A stretch of 64,000 bases of DNA, taken from contig JAHIMR010000038.1 in the NCBI GenBank assembly GCA_018896525.1, forward strand, positions 1-64,000, in the 5' to 3' direction. The notes below the pieces were generated by a model that was not told where the DNA came from, did no database searches, and was given only the letters and a program-made list of their open reading frames with translations. Positions 31,196 through 40,723 of the stretch are shown piece by piece (within the stretch, counting starts at the first letter, position 1; every line of letters starts with the position of its first letter). Position numbers and translations under genes: made by a program. Source of the DNA: Actinomycetota bacterium (GTDB lineage Bacteria > Actinomycetota > Geothermincolia > Fen-727 > Anoxymicrobiaceae).

Positions 31196-34036
31196 CTACT
31201 GGACTTCGCTCAACTGCTTGAGCACATTCTCCAACTGTTCGAGGTAGCTGCCGTAGGCGGCCCAGTCCCCCGACTTCTGCGCCTCTATCGCCTTGTTGTA
31301 CAGGTCGAGCGCCTGGGCCGCGAGGCTCGTAGGCTCCTCGGTGGGTTCCTCCTCGACCGGCTCCTCGGTGGGTTCCTCCTCGGTGGGTTCCTCCACCACC
31401 GGCTCAACGATGATCTCCGTCGGCGGCGCCCCGGCAAACAACCGGGCAACCGCCTGTTCGAGAGTAGGCTCCATCACCACCTGCTGCCCGTAGGCGACCA
31501 CTACCCGCTTTATCTGGGGTATCTTTATCTCGGTCGCCTGCAGGTACAGGGGCTCCACATATATCAACGACTGCTCGATGGGGATTACCAGCAGGTTGCC
31601 CCTTATCACCTGGGACCCCTCCTGCCTCCATAGTGACAGTTGCTTGCTTATTTCAGGCTGCTGCTCTATTCGCCCCTCAATCTGCTCCGGCCCGTATATC
31701 AGCTTGCCGCTGGGGAACATGTAGTTGATCATCTCGCCGTAATGCTCCCCGTCCATACGCGCCCCCAGCCAGGCGATCATGTTCTGCTTCTTGTGGGGAA
31801 CGAACGGCATCATCAGCACCATCTCTTCGGCGTCTTCCCCGGGGAGACTCATTATCACGTAGTACGGCGACATCGGCTCTTTCCCGCCGTCGAATATCTC
31901 CTGGGGGAAGTCCCACTCGTCTTCCTTGTTGTAGAACTCCCGGACGTTGGTCATGTGGTAGGTCCTCTGCATGTTAGACTGGACGAGGAAGATGTCCTCC
32001 GGGTACCGTACGTGCTTCTTGAGGTCCTCCGGCATCTTGTCGAACGACGTGAATATCTGCGGGAATATCTTCCGGTACGTCTCTATGACCGGGTCATCCG
32101 GGTCCACCACGTACAGCCATACCTCCCCGTCGTAGGCGTCGACCACCACCTTGACCGAGTTGCGAATATAGTTGCCGAAACCATCGGTGGGCTGGGAGTA
32201 AGGAAAGTCGTCGCTTGTCGTGTAAGCGTCCGCTATCCAGTAGAGCTTCCCGTCGTCGGAGAGCACCATGTAGGGGTCGCGGTCGAACTGCAGGAACGGC
32301 GCGCACTTCCGGACGCGCTCGGAGATCGTTCGGTAGTACATGACCTGGGAGTTACCCTGTATCTGGCCGCTGAACAGGAAGTTGATGTCGCGGAACAGGA
32401 CCGTGAACAGGAACTTGCGCCAGAACGACTTCACCTCAACTCCGGCCTTGCCCTCGTACTTGCTGTAGATCTTCTCGTTGCCCCTGGGGTAGTCGAACTC
32501 CTCCTCGGTGGTATCCACAACCACGTGGTTGTCGGTCTTCTCTCCGTAGTATACCTCCGGCCTCTTCACCTGGAGGTTGGTCGGCCCCTGCGGGGGAAGG
32601 TCGCTCAACAGGTAAACGGGGTTCCCCTCGCTCGAGATATCGTTGCTGGGGTTTATGCAGACGCCGTAACCGTGTGTGTAAACCAGGGTTGTATTGACCC
32701 AGGTGCTCGCTTCCTCAGGAAGGTTGGACTGCTGCATCTCGCGCGCCCCGATCATTGTCTGACGGTACTCGCCGTCAACTGTGTACCGGTCGACGTCCAC
32801 GTCGTTGAAGACGTAGTACTGCCGGATCGACTGCATCTGTTCGTAGGTGTTGAGCAGGGGCCTCGGGTCCCACAGCCGGATGTTCTTGATGGTGGCCCGG
32901 TTCGCCTCGATGCCGGCAAGGTCCAGGCTTTCGTCAGCGGCGAACGTCTCCTCCTTTATCTCCCCCAGGTTGTAGGCCTCCCGGGTATACTCTATGTTGT
33001 AGCTCAGGTACTCGGACTCCATCTCTCGCTCGTTCGGTTTTACCCGGAGGTTCTGGATGATGACCGGGTAGAGCGTGCCCGCCAGGACCGTCACCACCAC
33101 CATGGAACCTATGGCCAGCGCCGGAAGGAACCATCCCTTGTACTTGATGTTGACTATCAAGACCACCGCCGCCACCAGCGCCAGGATGGTGAGTATCCAA
33201 AGTGCTGGCAGGCGCGCGTGGGTATCGGTGTAGCCCGCCCCGTACACCGCCCCATCCTTGGTCATAAGAAGCTCGTACATGTTCAGCCGGTACGACCACG
33301 CCTTCACCAGGAGAATGACCCCGGCGAGGACCGACAGGTGGGCCTTCACGTGAGGGGCCAGCATATCGGGGCCCCGTTTCAGGCGGATGCCGCCGTCAAA
33401 GACGTATACTATCGCGGTAATCACCAGGATGAAAAACAGGCTCGAGATAAGCCAGTTCACCAACTCCTTCTGGAAAGGGTAGGAGAAAAGGTAAAAGCCG
33501 ATGTCCTTGCCAAACAGGGGGTCCGTCTTCCCGTAGCTGGCGTGATTCAAGAACTTGAGAACGAGTTCCCACTTTCCCCCCCAGCCCAGGCCGGCCAGGA
33601 GCGCCGCTACAGCCGAGAAGGCGACCAGCCCCCAGGTGACAGCCTTCGACCCCACGCTCCGTACTCTATTTATCACTTCCTCCAGCGGTGACCCCTCGAG
33701 GTCGATCTCCTGGTCCGGCGGGATCTTGTGCGCGAGAAGGATGTTACCGTACATCAGGACGAAGAACGTGGCCCCAAACGCCACCACCATCAGTATCTTG
33801 GCCCAGAACATCTTCCAGAACAGGTTCTGGAACCCGATGTGGTTATACCAGAGCGCGTCGGTGTAGAAGGCGGCGAACGGCGCGATGATGGCGATAAACA
33901 GGAACAGCGCGATGATGGCGATGATGATCAGGATCCTCGGCTTAGTCATGCCGGACTTGAACCTCTCCTTGATGACTGAGAAATCCAGCTCCTCCAGCTT
34001 CTTCGACCAATCCTCGTTCTCTGGGCCAGATGACAT
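31196..34036 (-). CDS. UPF0182 family membrane protein
   Basis: 946 residues of the COG1615/UPF0182 family, known from actinomycetes and cyanobacteria and of unknown function. Seven or so membrane helices occupy the first ~330 residues (e.g. IIIAIIALFLFIAIIAPFAA; MVVAFGATFFVLMYGNILLA), followed by a ~550-residue extracytoplasmic domain (WDPRPLLNTYEQMQSIRQYY; GIEANRATIKNIRLWDPRPL; LWRQEGSQVIRGNLLVIPIE). The C-terminus has an acidic EPTEE-repeat linker and a helical tail (ALDLYNKAIEAQKSGDWAAY). Single gene transcribed towards the orphan gene. Confidence 0.93.
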   Translation of the reverse strand: MSSGPENEDWSKKLEELDFSVIKERFKSGMTKPRILIIIAIIALFLFIAIIAPFAAFYTDALWYNHIGFQNLFWKMFWAKILMVVAFGATFFVLMYGNILLAHKIPPDQEIDLEGSPLEEVINRVRSVGSKAVTWGLVAFSAVAALLAGLGWGGKWELVLKFLNHASYGKTDPLFGKDIGFYLFSYPFQKELVNWLISSLFFILVITAIVYVFDGGIRLKRGPDMLAPHVKAHLSVLAGVILLVKAWSYRLNMYELLMTKDGAVYGAGYTDTHARLPALWILTILALVAAVVLIVNIKYKGWFLPALAIGSMVVVTVLAGTLYPVIIQNLRVKPNEREMESEYLSYNIEYTREAYNLGEIKEETFAADESLDLAGIEANRATIKNIRLWDPRPLLNTYEQMQSIRQYYVFNDVDVDRYTVDGEYRQTMIGAREMQQSNLPEEASTWVNTTLVYTHGYGVCINPSNDISSEGNPVYLLSDLPPQGPTNLQVKRPEVYYGEKTDNHVVVDTTEEEFDYPRGNEKIYSKYEGKAGVEVKSFWRKFLFTVLFRDINFLFSGQIQGNSQVMYYRTISERVRKCAPFLQFDRDPYMVLSDDGKLYWIADAYTTSDDFPYSQPTDGFGNYIRNSVKVVVDAYDGEVWLYVVDPDDPVIETYRKIFPQIFTSFDKMPEDLKKHVRYPEDIFLVQSNMQRTYHMTNVREFYNKEDEWDFPQEIFDGGKEPMSPYYVIMSLPGEDAEEMVLMMPFVPHKKQNMIAWLGARMDGEHYGEMINYMFPSGKLIYGPEQIEGRIEQQPEISKQLSLWRQEGSQVIRGNLLVIPIEQSLIYVEPLYLQATEIKIPQIKRVVVAYGQQVVMEPTLEQAVARLFAGAPPTEIIVEPVVEEPTEEEPTEEPVEEEPTEEPTSLAAQALDLYNKAIEAQKSGDWAAYGSYLEQLENVLKQLSEVQ

Positions 34037-34048
34037 TGTTTTCCTCTC

Positions 34049-34822
34049 CTATTCTGTCCCGGTGCAACCTTCCGAAAGGCCACGGTATACCTCCACCACG
34101 CGGGGGAGTGTCTCCCCCGCCTTGCCTACTATAATAACATCAGCGACACTGTCGAACGCGGTTGTGGCGATATTGAAGAATACCAGCCGGGCGTTGCCCC
34201 TCCTGGCGTAATCCGGCAGGGACGCCGCGGGAAACACCTCCAGCCCACTCCCCACGACTATCATCAGGTCGCATCCGGTCGCCAGTTCCACCGCCCGCTG
34301 AAGGACCCTCGCGTTCAGCGGCTCTCCGAAAAGGACCACGTCGGGCTTTATCGACCCTCCACACGACATGCAAACCGGTACTACCCGGCCTGCCGCGGCC
34401 TGCTCTATCTCCTCGTAGGTGTGCTTCATACCGCACTTCAGGCATGTCCCGCAGCGAAACGTCCCGTGCAGCTCCAGGACATCGGAGCTGCCCGCCCGCT
34501 GGTGGAGGTTGTCTATGTTCTGGGTTATCACCGTGTCGCACTTCCCCAGGCGCTCCAGTTCCACCAGGGCCAGGTGCCCCGGGTTGGGCTCCGCGCCTTC
34601 CAGGAGCGGGTTGAGCTCCTCTGCCATCTCCCAGAACTTCGATGGATCGTTCACGAACGACTCGAAGGTGGCGTATATCGAGGGGTCGAACCTGGTCCAG
34701 AGTCCCCCCGGGGAGCGGAAGTCGGGAATTCCGGATTCCACCGATATCCCCGCTCCGGTGAGCGCTACTACCGAGCCCGCCGACTCGATCATCCGCGCCA
34801 CGTTTTCAAACTCGTCACTCAC
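34049..34822 (-). CDS. cobB: Sir2 family NAD-dependent protein deacylase
   Basis: 257 residues. Removes acyl groups from lysines using NAD, producing O-acyl-ADP-ribose. Motifs: VVALTGAGISVESGIPDFRS, TQNIDNLHQRAG, catalytic His in VLELHGTF, zinc Cys CGTCLKCG and CMSCGG, and VVGSGLEVFPA. GTG at 34822 has GGAGG 6 nt upstream; the longer frame to 34891 would add a non-conserved 23-residue tail. In acyl-CoA-using organisms it commonly reactivates acetylated acyl-CoA synthetases, relevant to the ligases in this window (inference). Immediately precedes UPF0182. Confidence 0.93.
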   Translation of the reverse strand: MSDEFENVARMIESAGSVVALTGAGISVESGIPDFRSPGGLWTRFDPSIYATFESFVNDPSKFWEMAEELNPLLEGAEPNPGHLALVELERLGKCDTVITQNIDNLHQRAGSSDVLELHGTFRCGTCLKCGMKHTYEEIEQAAAGRVVPVCMSCGGSIKPDVVLFGEPLNARVLQRAVELATGCDLMIVVGSGLEVFPAASLPDYARRGNARLVFFNIATTAFDSVADVIIVGKAGETLPRVVEVYRGLSEGCTGTE

Positions 34823-35005
34823 TGCCAGCCTCCAGGGTGCCCTTTTTTTCGAGTTCAGGGAACACTCCACCGGACGAATAGACGTAACCAACCCTTAACC
34901 CGCCTCGTTTCTTGCGCGTGAAGCCACCGGGATCAGGACCCAAACGGTTTTGATTAGTCTAGCATTAACCGATATCCGGCTCAACCGACCAATTCGCCAA
35001 CCGGT

Positions 35006-35065
35006 GGTGCCTTTGCCTTTAAACGGTGGCCGACAGTATACGTAATGGCTAGAAGGCCTGGCACC
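35006..35065. repeat. Hairpin repeat, GGTGCC..GGCACC stem
   Basis: Stem GGTGCC with GGCACC plus an inner AAGGCC-type pairing, around a centre that includes TTTAAACGGTGG and ATACGTAATGGCTAG. It is the same unit as 35129-35188, but the outer stem there is GGGGTC/GACCCC: both arms changed together. Confidence 0.7.
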
Positions 35066-35128
35066 TCACGTCACACAAGCGGCGGTCAGACAAGGTACGC
35101 CATCCCCGGGCTGGAACCGCCAACCAGT

Positions 35129-35188
35129 GGGGTCAGCGCCTTTAAGCGGCGGACGAGATCATACGTTATGGCTAGAAGGCCTGACCCC
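35129..35188. repeat. Hairpin repeat, GGGGTC..GACCCC stem
   Basis: GGGGTCAGCGCCTT pairs with AAGGCCTGACCCC; centre TTTAAGCGGCGG and ATACGTTATGGCTAG matches the neighbouring unit at 35006. Related GGGGTCAGG hairpins occur at 45422, 55937 and 62525. Confidence 0.7.
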
Positions 35189-35341
35189 TCATGTTAGACA
35201 AGTGGCGTCAGACAAGAACGCCATCCCCGGGCATGTGACGTTCAATACTTTACTTGAACCCACGCCCCACAATGCATATGCCCTGGGGCGTGCAACAGCC
35301 CCGGGGACGAGACCCCTCCCTCACAAATAAACAAAAGCCAC

Positions 35342-35380
35342 AAAATGACGCATTGGTGCCAGGCACCAATGCGTCATTTT
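35342..35380. repeat. 39-bp perfect palindrome with GGTGCC-A-GGCACC core
   Basis: Perfect 19-bp arms around one base (arms begin AAAATGACGCATTGG). Related palindromes with different but still complementary outer stems are at 47760, 55712 and 62412. Confidence 0.9.
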
Positions 35381-35415
35381 CTCAACAGCCCGGGGGCACA
35401 AGGCCTGACTCCGGG

Positions 35416-35862
35416 TCAGTCGCGTGGGTCGGTGAGGTATATTACCGGGAACTCCCTGTCTTCCTGCCCGGCCTCCTGGTCGAACAACGGTACTTCGTTC
35501 GTGGACAGGGCGGTCACGCTCCCATCTCCGACGCCTGATAGCTCCAGTTCCGCGAGGCGAACCGCCATCCGCGCGTTATCGCGGTACAGCCGGGTCATCG
35601 TTACCGAGAAATGAAGGAGTAGCGCGAATGATAACGCCATGCCCAGCAGGAACAGGGCGGAGGGCGCGTAGTAGATGCCCAGCGCCTCGGATATCCACTC
35701 CAGCAGTGACCTCCAGGAGGCCAGGACGATCATCAACACGCATACCCCTATCCATACCAGGGCGTACTGCTCCCTCAGCTTCTTCCTGTGTATCAGGTAG
35801 AGAACCGTCGCGCCCATGATCAGGCAGATGCCTACTGTTACGATATGGCTCCTGATGCTCAC
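35416..35862 (-). CDS. DUF2304 membrane protein
   Basis: 148 residues: three hydrophobic helices (IVTVGICLIMGATVLYLI, 7-24; ALVWIGVCVLMIVLASW; SALFLLGMALSFALLLHFSV) then a cytosolic helix RLYRDNARMAVRLAELEL. This is the DUF2304 pattern, a family habitually encoded beside dolichyl-phosphate-type GT2 glycosyltransferases, and such a gene precedes it with a 4-bp overlap. It probably anchors or assists that enzyme at the membrane; it has no catalytic motif of its own. Confidence 0.88.
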   Translation of the reverse strand: MSIRSHIVTVGICLIMGATVLYLIHRKKLREQYALVWIGVCVLMIVLASWRSLLEWISEALGIYYAPSALFLLGMALSFALLLHFSVTMTRLYRDNARMAVRLAELELSGVGDGSVTALSTNEVPLFDQEAGQEDREFPVIYLTDPRD

Positions 35863-36620
35863 CTCTGCTCACCTCCTTGGACCACGGGCCTCGGGGACTT
35901 AACGTGAGAAGCGTCCAGCAGGATACAGAACATCACCTTTATCATGTAATAGACGGAAGACAGGCTCCTTATAGACGAGGTTCCTCCGCTGCGGCTCCTC
36001 ATCATTACCGGGACCTCCTTCCACCGGATACCCGCCATGTGCATGAGCACCAGGGACTCGCTTTCCGGGTAATCCTCCGGGTAGTTCTCCGCGAGGAACT
36101 GAAGCGCGCGGCGGTTCATCGCCCTGAACCCGGAGGTGGTGTCGGTGGCCTTCGACCCGGTAGCCGCCCGCACCATGGCCGAGAGCAACAGTGTCCCCAG
36201 TCGCCTGTGCCAGGGGGGCTTGTAACCCCCGGTCCCGAGGAACCGGGAGCCGATGGCTACGTCCACCTCACTAGATCGTAGCGGCTCCAGCAAGCGGTGG
36301 ACCTGGGAGGGATCGTGCTGGCCGTCACCATCGACCTGCAGGGCCATGTCATACCCGCGCTCCAGCGCGAAAGACATGCCCGCCTTCATGGCGCACCCGA
36401 TGCCAAGGTTGGTGGGAATAGAGAGGACCGTCGCGCCGGCCGCCCCGGCCTCCTTCACGGTGTTGTCCAGGGAGCCATCATCCACCACCAGGATATCCAG
36501 AAACGGCGCCTGGTTGGTGAGTTCCCTGACGACCGCGCCGACGCTTGCCTCCTCGTTATACGCGGGAATTATAGCCAGGATCCGTTCGGGCGCGTTACCG
36601 GTAGTCACTGTCGCCTCCAT
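35859..36620 (-). CDS. Family 2 glycosyltransferase, polyprenyl-phosphate sugar synthase type
   Basis: 253 residues with LAIIPAYNEEASVGAVV, the nucleotide-sugar site LVVDDGSLDNT, metal motif QVDGDGQHDPSQV and GSRFLGTGGYKPPWHRR. This is the DPM1-like group transferring a hexose from NDP-sugar to polyprenyl phosphate. It has no C-terminal membrane helices, which DUF2304 may replace. It overlaps the large membrane protein gene by 26 bp; the lipid-linked sugar is plausibly the donor for that protein (inference). Confidence 0.92.
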   Translation of the reverse strand: MEATVTTGNAPERILAIIPAYNEEASVGAVVRELTNQAPFLDILVVDDGSLDNTVKEAGAAGATVLSIPTNLGIGCAMKAGMSFALERGYDMALQVDGDGQHDPSQVHRLLEPLRSSEVDVAIGSRFLGTGGYKPPWHRRLGTLLLSAMVRAATGSKATDTTSGFRAMNRRALQFLAENYPEDYPESESLVLMHMAGIRWKEVPVMMRSRSGGTSSIRSLSSVYYMIKVMFCILLDASHVKSPRPVVQGGEQR

Positions 36621-38754
36621 TTCCCGGGCCCGGCCGGGTCGCTTCCGGTACTACTCCAGCTTCCCTGTTTCCATCCCCGGCCCGTTTCCTGGCCGCGAGC
36701 GGGTGTATGGGCCGGACCCAGTCGATGATGATGACCGCGATGGCGAGCCCCAGTAACGGAAACACCAGCACCCAGGGGATGACCGTGCCCGGGCCGACGG
36801 TTCGCACGTCGGCGGCGGCCGGGTTCAGGTACAGGGCGTACTTGCCCGCGGTCCCCACGTACTCCAGGGAGTCCAGGTCAACCCCCTCGATCTCCGGCAA
36901 TCCCCGCCGCGCGCCAGTGGATGTCGCCGACGGCACCGCATCGTCCAACGGCTCGAGCGGCCCGATCCCCACGGGAAGGATGAGGAGATAGGCGTCCTCC
37001 ATGCCGCTTACCATGCCCTTCCCCTTGCCCCCGGATCCCTCCGACTGGACCTCCTTGAACATCCCCCCGGTCGTAGGTCGGCCGGTAAGGCCCGTCATAA
37101 GGTTCCCGAACGGGCCGTCGGTGGTGAAGACCACCTGGTCCTCCTCACTGTTCTCCTCCACCAACCTGGCCAGCTCCTCTGTTTCCTCGTTAAGCATCGG
37201 CTCCTCCTCGAGCGAATGCATCCCACCGCCGCCACCCTCTCCGGTGATAAGGTAGAACAGCGTCGAGGACCTCGCGTAAAGCGAGTCGCCACCCTGTCCC
37301 CTTTTCCCCGGCGCGGGCCCGCCGTCCGGACCACCCGGGATAGAACCGGTAGAGCCACCGGATTCAGGCGTTGCCATGCGATGGTTCGGGAAAGAACGTG
37401 GCTCGTTCCCCACTTCATCCCGGGGAGTGCCCCCCGACTCCTCCTCGAGACTCCACGGAGGTATGTCGCCCATCTCCGGCGGCTCCCGCCGGTCGTAACC
37501 TATCAATATGCTCTGCCCCGGTGGCCCCTCACCGGGCACACCGTCGTCCATTCTCGGTGGAACCGTTCCTCCCGGAGGCGGTTCACCGTTCCCATCCCCC
37601 ATGAACGGTTTCTCTCCTGGGGGAGGCCGCATGCCGTCAGGCATGGCCTTCATGTTCTTCGTGCCGTTTCCGGGATCTGCGTTATTCCTGGTGGAGAAAA
37701 CGGGGTCCACCAGCAGTAGCAGGGCTACCGGTACCGCCATCACCGCCAGCAGCACCACCCTGTACGATTGTCTTTCACCCATGTACGCCACCGATCTCTC
37801 CTTGATGAACCCGTGCAGTCCGGACAGCGCCACGCCTCCCAGCATCGCCAGGGGTACAAACGCGTGCCCGTCCCAGAAACGGTTAGGGTAGAAAAACAGT
37901 ATGGGTACCATTCCCAGCAGCAAACTGGTGGGGATATAGTACCGGCCTTTCTTGAAGTAACAGTAGATGAACCCGGTGATGGCCACCACCCAGACAAGAA
38001 GGTGAAGACTCATCCACGTGCCCCCCCCCATGGGGCTGGACAGGTCGAGAGTTCCGAAGTTGACCAGAATATGGATGCCCCACGGCAGCCACAGCAGGTA
38101 GGCGCCAAAGAGGACCAGGAACGTGCCCTTGAACATCTCCCGGCGGTGCAGCACGTAGATGAAAATACCCAGCGCGATGAGGTGTCCGAGCACCAGGTGG
38201 CTGTAAAGCGCCATCGCCAGCAGGACGCACGCCGCCACCTTTCGGTCGGCCTCCAGTGCTATGAAGATAAAAGGTGTCAGGATGAGCACCAGCGAGGCCG
38301 CGCTGGTGACCGCTGTCGCCCAGAAGAACATGAAGCAGGAGGAAAGCACGATTACTGTGTAGAGTGCCGCTCGGCTGGAGAACAGCCGGCGCATGCCGTA
38401 CCAGGTCGAGAGCAGGATGAGGTGAAACGCCGAGAAGCTTACCAGCGTTCCGATGGCGCTCATCGACATGCCCGTCAGGTTCATGACGTACATGATTATG
38501 TGCAGCATCGGCGGGTAGAGGTGTGGCCTCCCCGCCGGCGCGTACTCCCAGAAGTCGAACAGGGAAACTCCCCCGGCGCTCCCGAACGCCTTTGCCGTCC
38601 CCATGTGGTAGTAGATGTCCTTGAACACCGGGAACCGGCTCAGGTGCACCAGCGCGAGTATGAACAGTACGGCGATGAGTCCCAGCGACAGCGCGTCGAA
38701 CAGGTCAAGTCGCCGGAAAAAGTTACGTGCCCTCTCCAACACTCCCCCTTCCAT
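36595..38754 (-). CDS. Large membrane protein with GT-C-like helices and a Pro/Gly-rich insert
   Basis: 719 residues. The first ~355 hold about ten membrane helices with an early acidic/aromatic loop (PVFKDIYYHMGTAKAFG), resembling GT-C glycosyltransferases of the PMT/ArnT group though no family-defining motif is certain. Residues ~365-500 are a low-complexity Gly/Pro/Glu-rich segment (e.g. MRPPPGEKPFMGDGNGEPPP), then a soluble domain with a DQVVFTTDGPFGNLMTGLTGRP stretch and a final helix (VIPWVLVFPLLGLAIAVIII). I infer a lipid-sugar-dependent glycosyltransferase acting outside the cytoplasmic membrane with GT2 and DUF2304. Confidence 0.75.
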   Translation of the reverse strand: MEGGVLERARNFFRRLDLFDALSLGLIAVLFILALVHLSRFPVFKDIYYHMGTAKAFGSAGGVSLFDFWEYAPAGRPHLYPPMLHIIMYVMNLTGMSMSAIGTLVSFSAFHLILLSTWYGMRRLFSSRAALYTVIVLSSCFMFFWATAVTSAASLVLILTPFIFIALEADRKVAACVLLAMALYSHLVLGHLIALGIFIYVLHRREMFKGTFLVLFGAYLLWLPWGIHILVNFGTLDLSSPMGGGTWMSLHLLVWVVAITGFIYCYFKKGRYYIPTSLLLGMVPILFFYPNRFWDGHAFVPLAMLGGVALSGLHGFIKERSVAYMGERQSYRVVLLAVMAVPVALLLLVDPVFSTRNNADPGNGTKNMKAMPDGMRPPPGEKPFMGDGNGEPPPGGTVPPRMDDGVPGEGPPGQSILIGYDRREPPEMGDIPPWSLEEESGGTPRDEVGNEPRSFPNHRMATPESGGSTGSIPGGPDGGPAPGKRGQGGDSLYARSSTLFYLITGEGGGGGMHSLEEEPMLNEETEELARLVEENSEEDQVVFTTDGPFGNLMTGLTGRPTTGGMFKEVQSEGSGGKGKGMVSGMEDAYLLILPVGIGPLEPLDDAVPSATSTGARRGLPEIEGVDLDSLEYVGTAGKYALYLNPAAADVRTVGPGTVIPWVLVFPLLGLAIAVIIIDWVRPIHPLAARKRAGDGNREAGVVPEATRPGPGNGGDSDYR

Positions 38755-38942
38755 CGCAAACGGCGGTCGTCTTCTGTCCCGTCTTACCTGGATTATCGGG
38801 GAGGCCGGTTAACGCCAAATGACACGCTGGTTAAAAACAGGTTAAAAACCGCGTTCTTGCGTTTTGGTAGATATTGGCAGGAATCTTGCGTCTTGTACCC
38901 GGTACAATCTTGCGTTTTTGTGGGGTGGAGGGGTGAGGTACC
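38755..38942. other. Short intergenic with TTGCG-flanked repeat fragments
   Basis: Contains degenerate copies of the TTGCGTTTTGG / TTGGCAGG / TTGTACCCGGTACAA motifs seen with the GGTGCC repeats elsewhere, between glyA's stop and the membrane-protein start. No gene. Confidence 0.5.
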
Positions 38943-40232
38943 TCAGTCCCTGGGGTCTATCCTGGAGGACTCGGTCTCGCCACCGTATAGAGGAAAGGAA
39001 CCGATCAGTTCTTTCACCTCGGAGCGAATCGAATTAAGCGCGCTTTCATCGTCCATGTTCTTGAGGGCCGTCACTATCATCCGCCCGATATCTTCCATGT
39101 CCACCGGCTGCATCCCCCGCGTAGTGATGGCCGGGGTGCCGATCCGGATGCCGCCGGTCACCGTCGGCGGGGTCTCGTCGTACGGGACCTCGTTCTTATT
39201 GACGTTTATGCCCACCGATTCGAGGACGTCCTGCGCCTCCCTCCCGGTTATCCCGGTCGGCCTCAGGTCCACCAGGAACAGATGGGTGTCGGTACCGCCG
39301 GTTACAATCCGGAATCCCTCCGAGGCCATCTTGTCGCACAAAGCCCGGCAGTTTGCCACTATCCTCTCCTGGTACTCCTTGAACTCCGGACTCATCGCCT
39401 CCTTGAAGCAGACCGCCTTGGCCGCTATGGCATGCATCAACGGGCCTCCCTGCATCCCCGGAAACACCGCCGCGTCAACGCGCGGGCCGTACGCCTCGCG
39501 GCAGAGAATAAACCCGCCCCTGGGACCTCGCATCGTCTTGTGGGTGGTACCGGTCACGAAGTCGGAGTACGGCACCGGGTCCGGGTGTACACCTCCCACC
39601 ACCAACCCCCCGAAGTGGGCCATATCCACCATCAGGGCGGCCCCCACGCTGTCGGCTATCTCCCGAAAAGCGGCGAAATCGATGGACCGAGGGTACGCGC
39701 TGGCACCGGCGACTATCAGCCGGGGCTTCTCCCGGGCAGCGATATCGGCTATCCGGTCGTAGTCCAGCCGTTCCGTCTCCCTGTCCAGGCCGTAGTGGAC
39801 CGTCCTGTATAGCATGCCGGAGAAGTTGAATGTCGCCCCATGGGTCAGGTGGCCCCCGCACCTCAGGTCCATCGCCATCATCGTCTCGCCCAACTCGAGC
39901 GCGGTCATGTAGACCGCCATGTTGGCCTGTGACCCGGCGTGCGGCTGGACGTTGACGTGCTCGCAGCCGAACAGCTCCCTGGCCCTGCCCAGCGCCAGGT
40001 TTTCCACCATGTCCACCGGGCCGCAGCCGGAGTAATAGCGCCGCCCGGGGTACCCCTCCGCGTACTTGTTGGTCATCACCGAGCCCTGGGCCTCCAGGAC
40101 CGCCATGGATGAGTAGTTCTCGCTGGCGATGAGGTTCACGTTCTCCCTCTCCCGGTCAAGCTCCATCTCAATCGCCGTACTGACCTCCGGGTCCATCCAC
40201 ACCAACCCGGACTCTTCATATTGAAACTCCAA
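38943..40232 (-). CDS. glyA: Serine hydroxymethyltransferase
   Basis: PLP enzyme converting serine and tetrahydrofolate to glycine and methylene-tetrahydrofolate. 429 residues, normal length. Motifs: NLIASENYSS, YAEGYPGRRYYSGC, NVQPHAGSQAN, VDMAHFGGL and the PLP-lysine site VTGTTHKTMRGPRGG. It closes the conserved block that starts with rho. Confidence 0.97.
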   Translation of the reverse strand: MEFQYEESGLVWMDPEVSTAIEMELDRERENVNLIASENYSSMAVLEAQGSVMTNKYAEGYPGRRYYSGCGPVDMVENLALGRARELFGCEHVNVQPHAGSQANMAVYMTALELGETMMAMDLRCGGHLTHGATFNFSGMLYRTVHYGLDRETERLDYDRIADIAAREKPRLIVAGASAYPRSIDFAAFREIADSVGAALMVDMAHFGGLVVGGVHPDPVPYSDFVTGTTHKTMRGPRGGFILCREAYGPRVDAAVFPGMQGGPLMHAIAAKAVCFKEAMSPEFKEYQERIVANCRALCDKMASEGFRIVTGGTDTHLFLVDLRPTGITGREAQDVLESVGINVNKNEVPYDETPPTVTGGIRIGTPAITTRGMQPVDMEDIGRMIVTALKNMDDESALNSIRSEVKELIGSFPLYGGETESSRIDPRD

Positions 40233-40258
40233 CTGCCCCTCCCGTGACTCCCCCGGCT

Positions 40259-40723
40259 TTACTTCGAGTACTTCTTCTCTACGTCACTGATCTTATCGAG
40301 CCTCCTCAGGTGACGGGTCCCTCCCTCCCGGTCACCCTCGAACGGCGTGTCAAGAAAAAGTCTAAGGATGCCAACTGCCTCCACGGGCTCGATTATCCGG
40401 GCGCCCAGGCTGAGCACGTTGACATCGTTGTGAAGCCGGGTGAACTCGGCTGAGTACCTCTCGTTACACGCCGCCGCTCTGACCCCGGGAACCTTGTTGG
40501 CCACCATGGCCATTCCGGCGCCGGTCCCGCAGATCAGGACCCCCCTGTCCGCCTCGCCCTCTCTAACCGCTTCAGCTACCTTTATGGCGAAATCAGGGTA
40601 ATCGCAGGATTCCTCCGAGTCGGTCCCCATGTCCAGTACGCGGCAACCCATCTCCGACAGCGCACCGGCAACCGCCCCCTTGAGACGATACCCGGCGTGA
40701 TCGCTTCCTACTGCTATTACCAT
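40259..40723 (-). CDS. rpiB: Ribose-5-phosphate isomerase B
   Basis: 154 residues interconverting ribose-5-P and ribulose-5-P. Motifs: MVIAVGSDHAGYRLKG with the phosphate-handling DHAG, YPDFAIKVAEAV, and LICGTGAGMAMVANKVPGVRA with the catalytic Cys. The start at 40723 was chosen because conservation begins there. Works with the hexulose-phosphate synthase and transaldolase-like genes of this window in pentose formation. Confidence 0.95.
   Translation of the reverse strand: MVIAVGSDHAGYRLKGAVAGALSEMGCRVLDMGTDSEESCDYPDFAIKVAEAVREGEADRGVLICGTGAGMAMVANKVPGVRAAACNERYSAEFTRLHNDVNVLSLGARIIEPVEAVGILRLFLDTPFEGDREGGTRHLRRLDKISDVEKKYSK

Larger units (their letters stand above)
34900..35415. repeat. Composite intergenic repeat region
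   Basis: About 500 bp with no gene. It contains two tandem hairpins (35006-35065 and 35129-35188), then a block (35196-35385) that is repeated in opposite orientation at 55715-55930, and a 39-bp perfect palindrome (35342-35380). Short frames crossing it are accidental. Confidence 0.8.

Noticed and set aside
31640..33691. 683-codon plus-strand frame over UPF0182
   Set aside because: Shadow of the UPF0182 coding strand.
35127..35614. Short frames in the 35-kb intergenic block
   Set aside because: They follow repeat sequence and palindromes and are not conserved proteins.
37768..39762. 664-codon plus-strand frame over the membrane protein and glyA
   Set aside because: Crosses two genes and their intergenic repeats on the wrong strand; no motifs.
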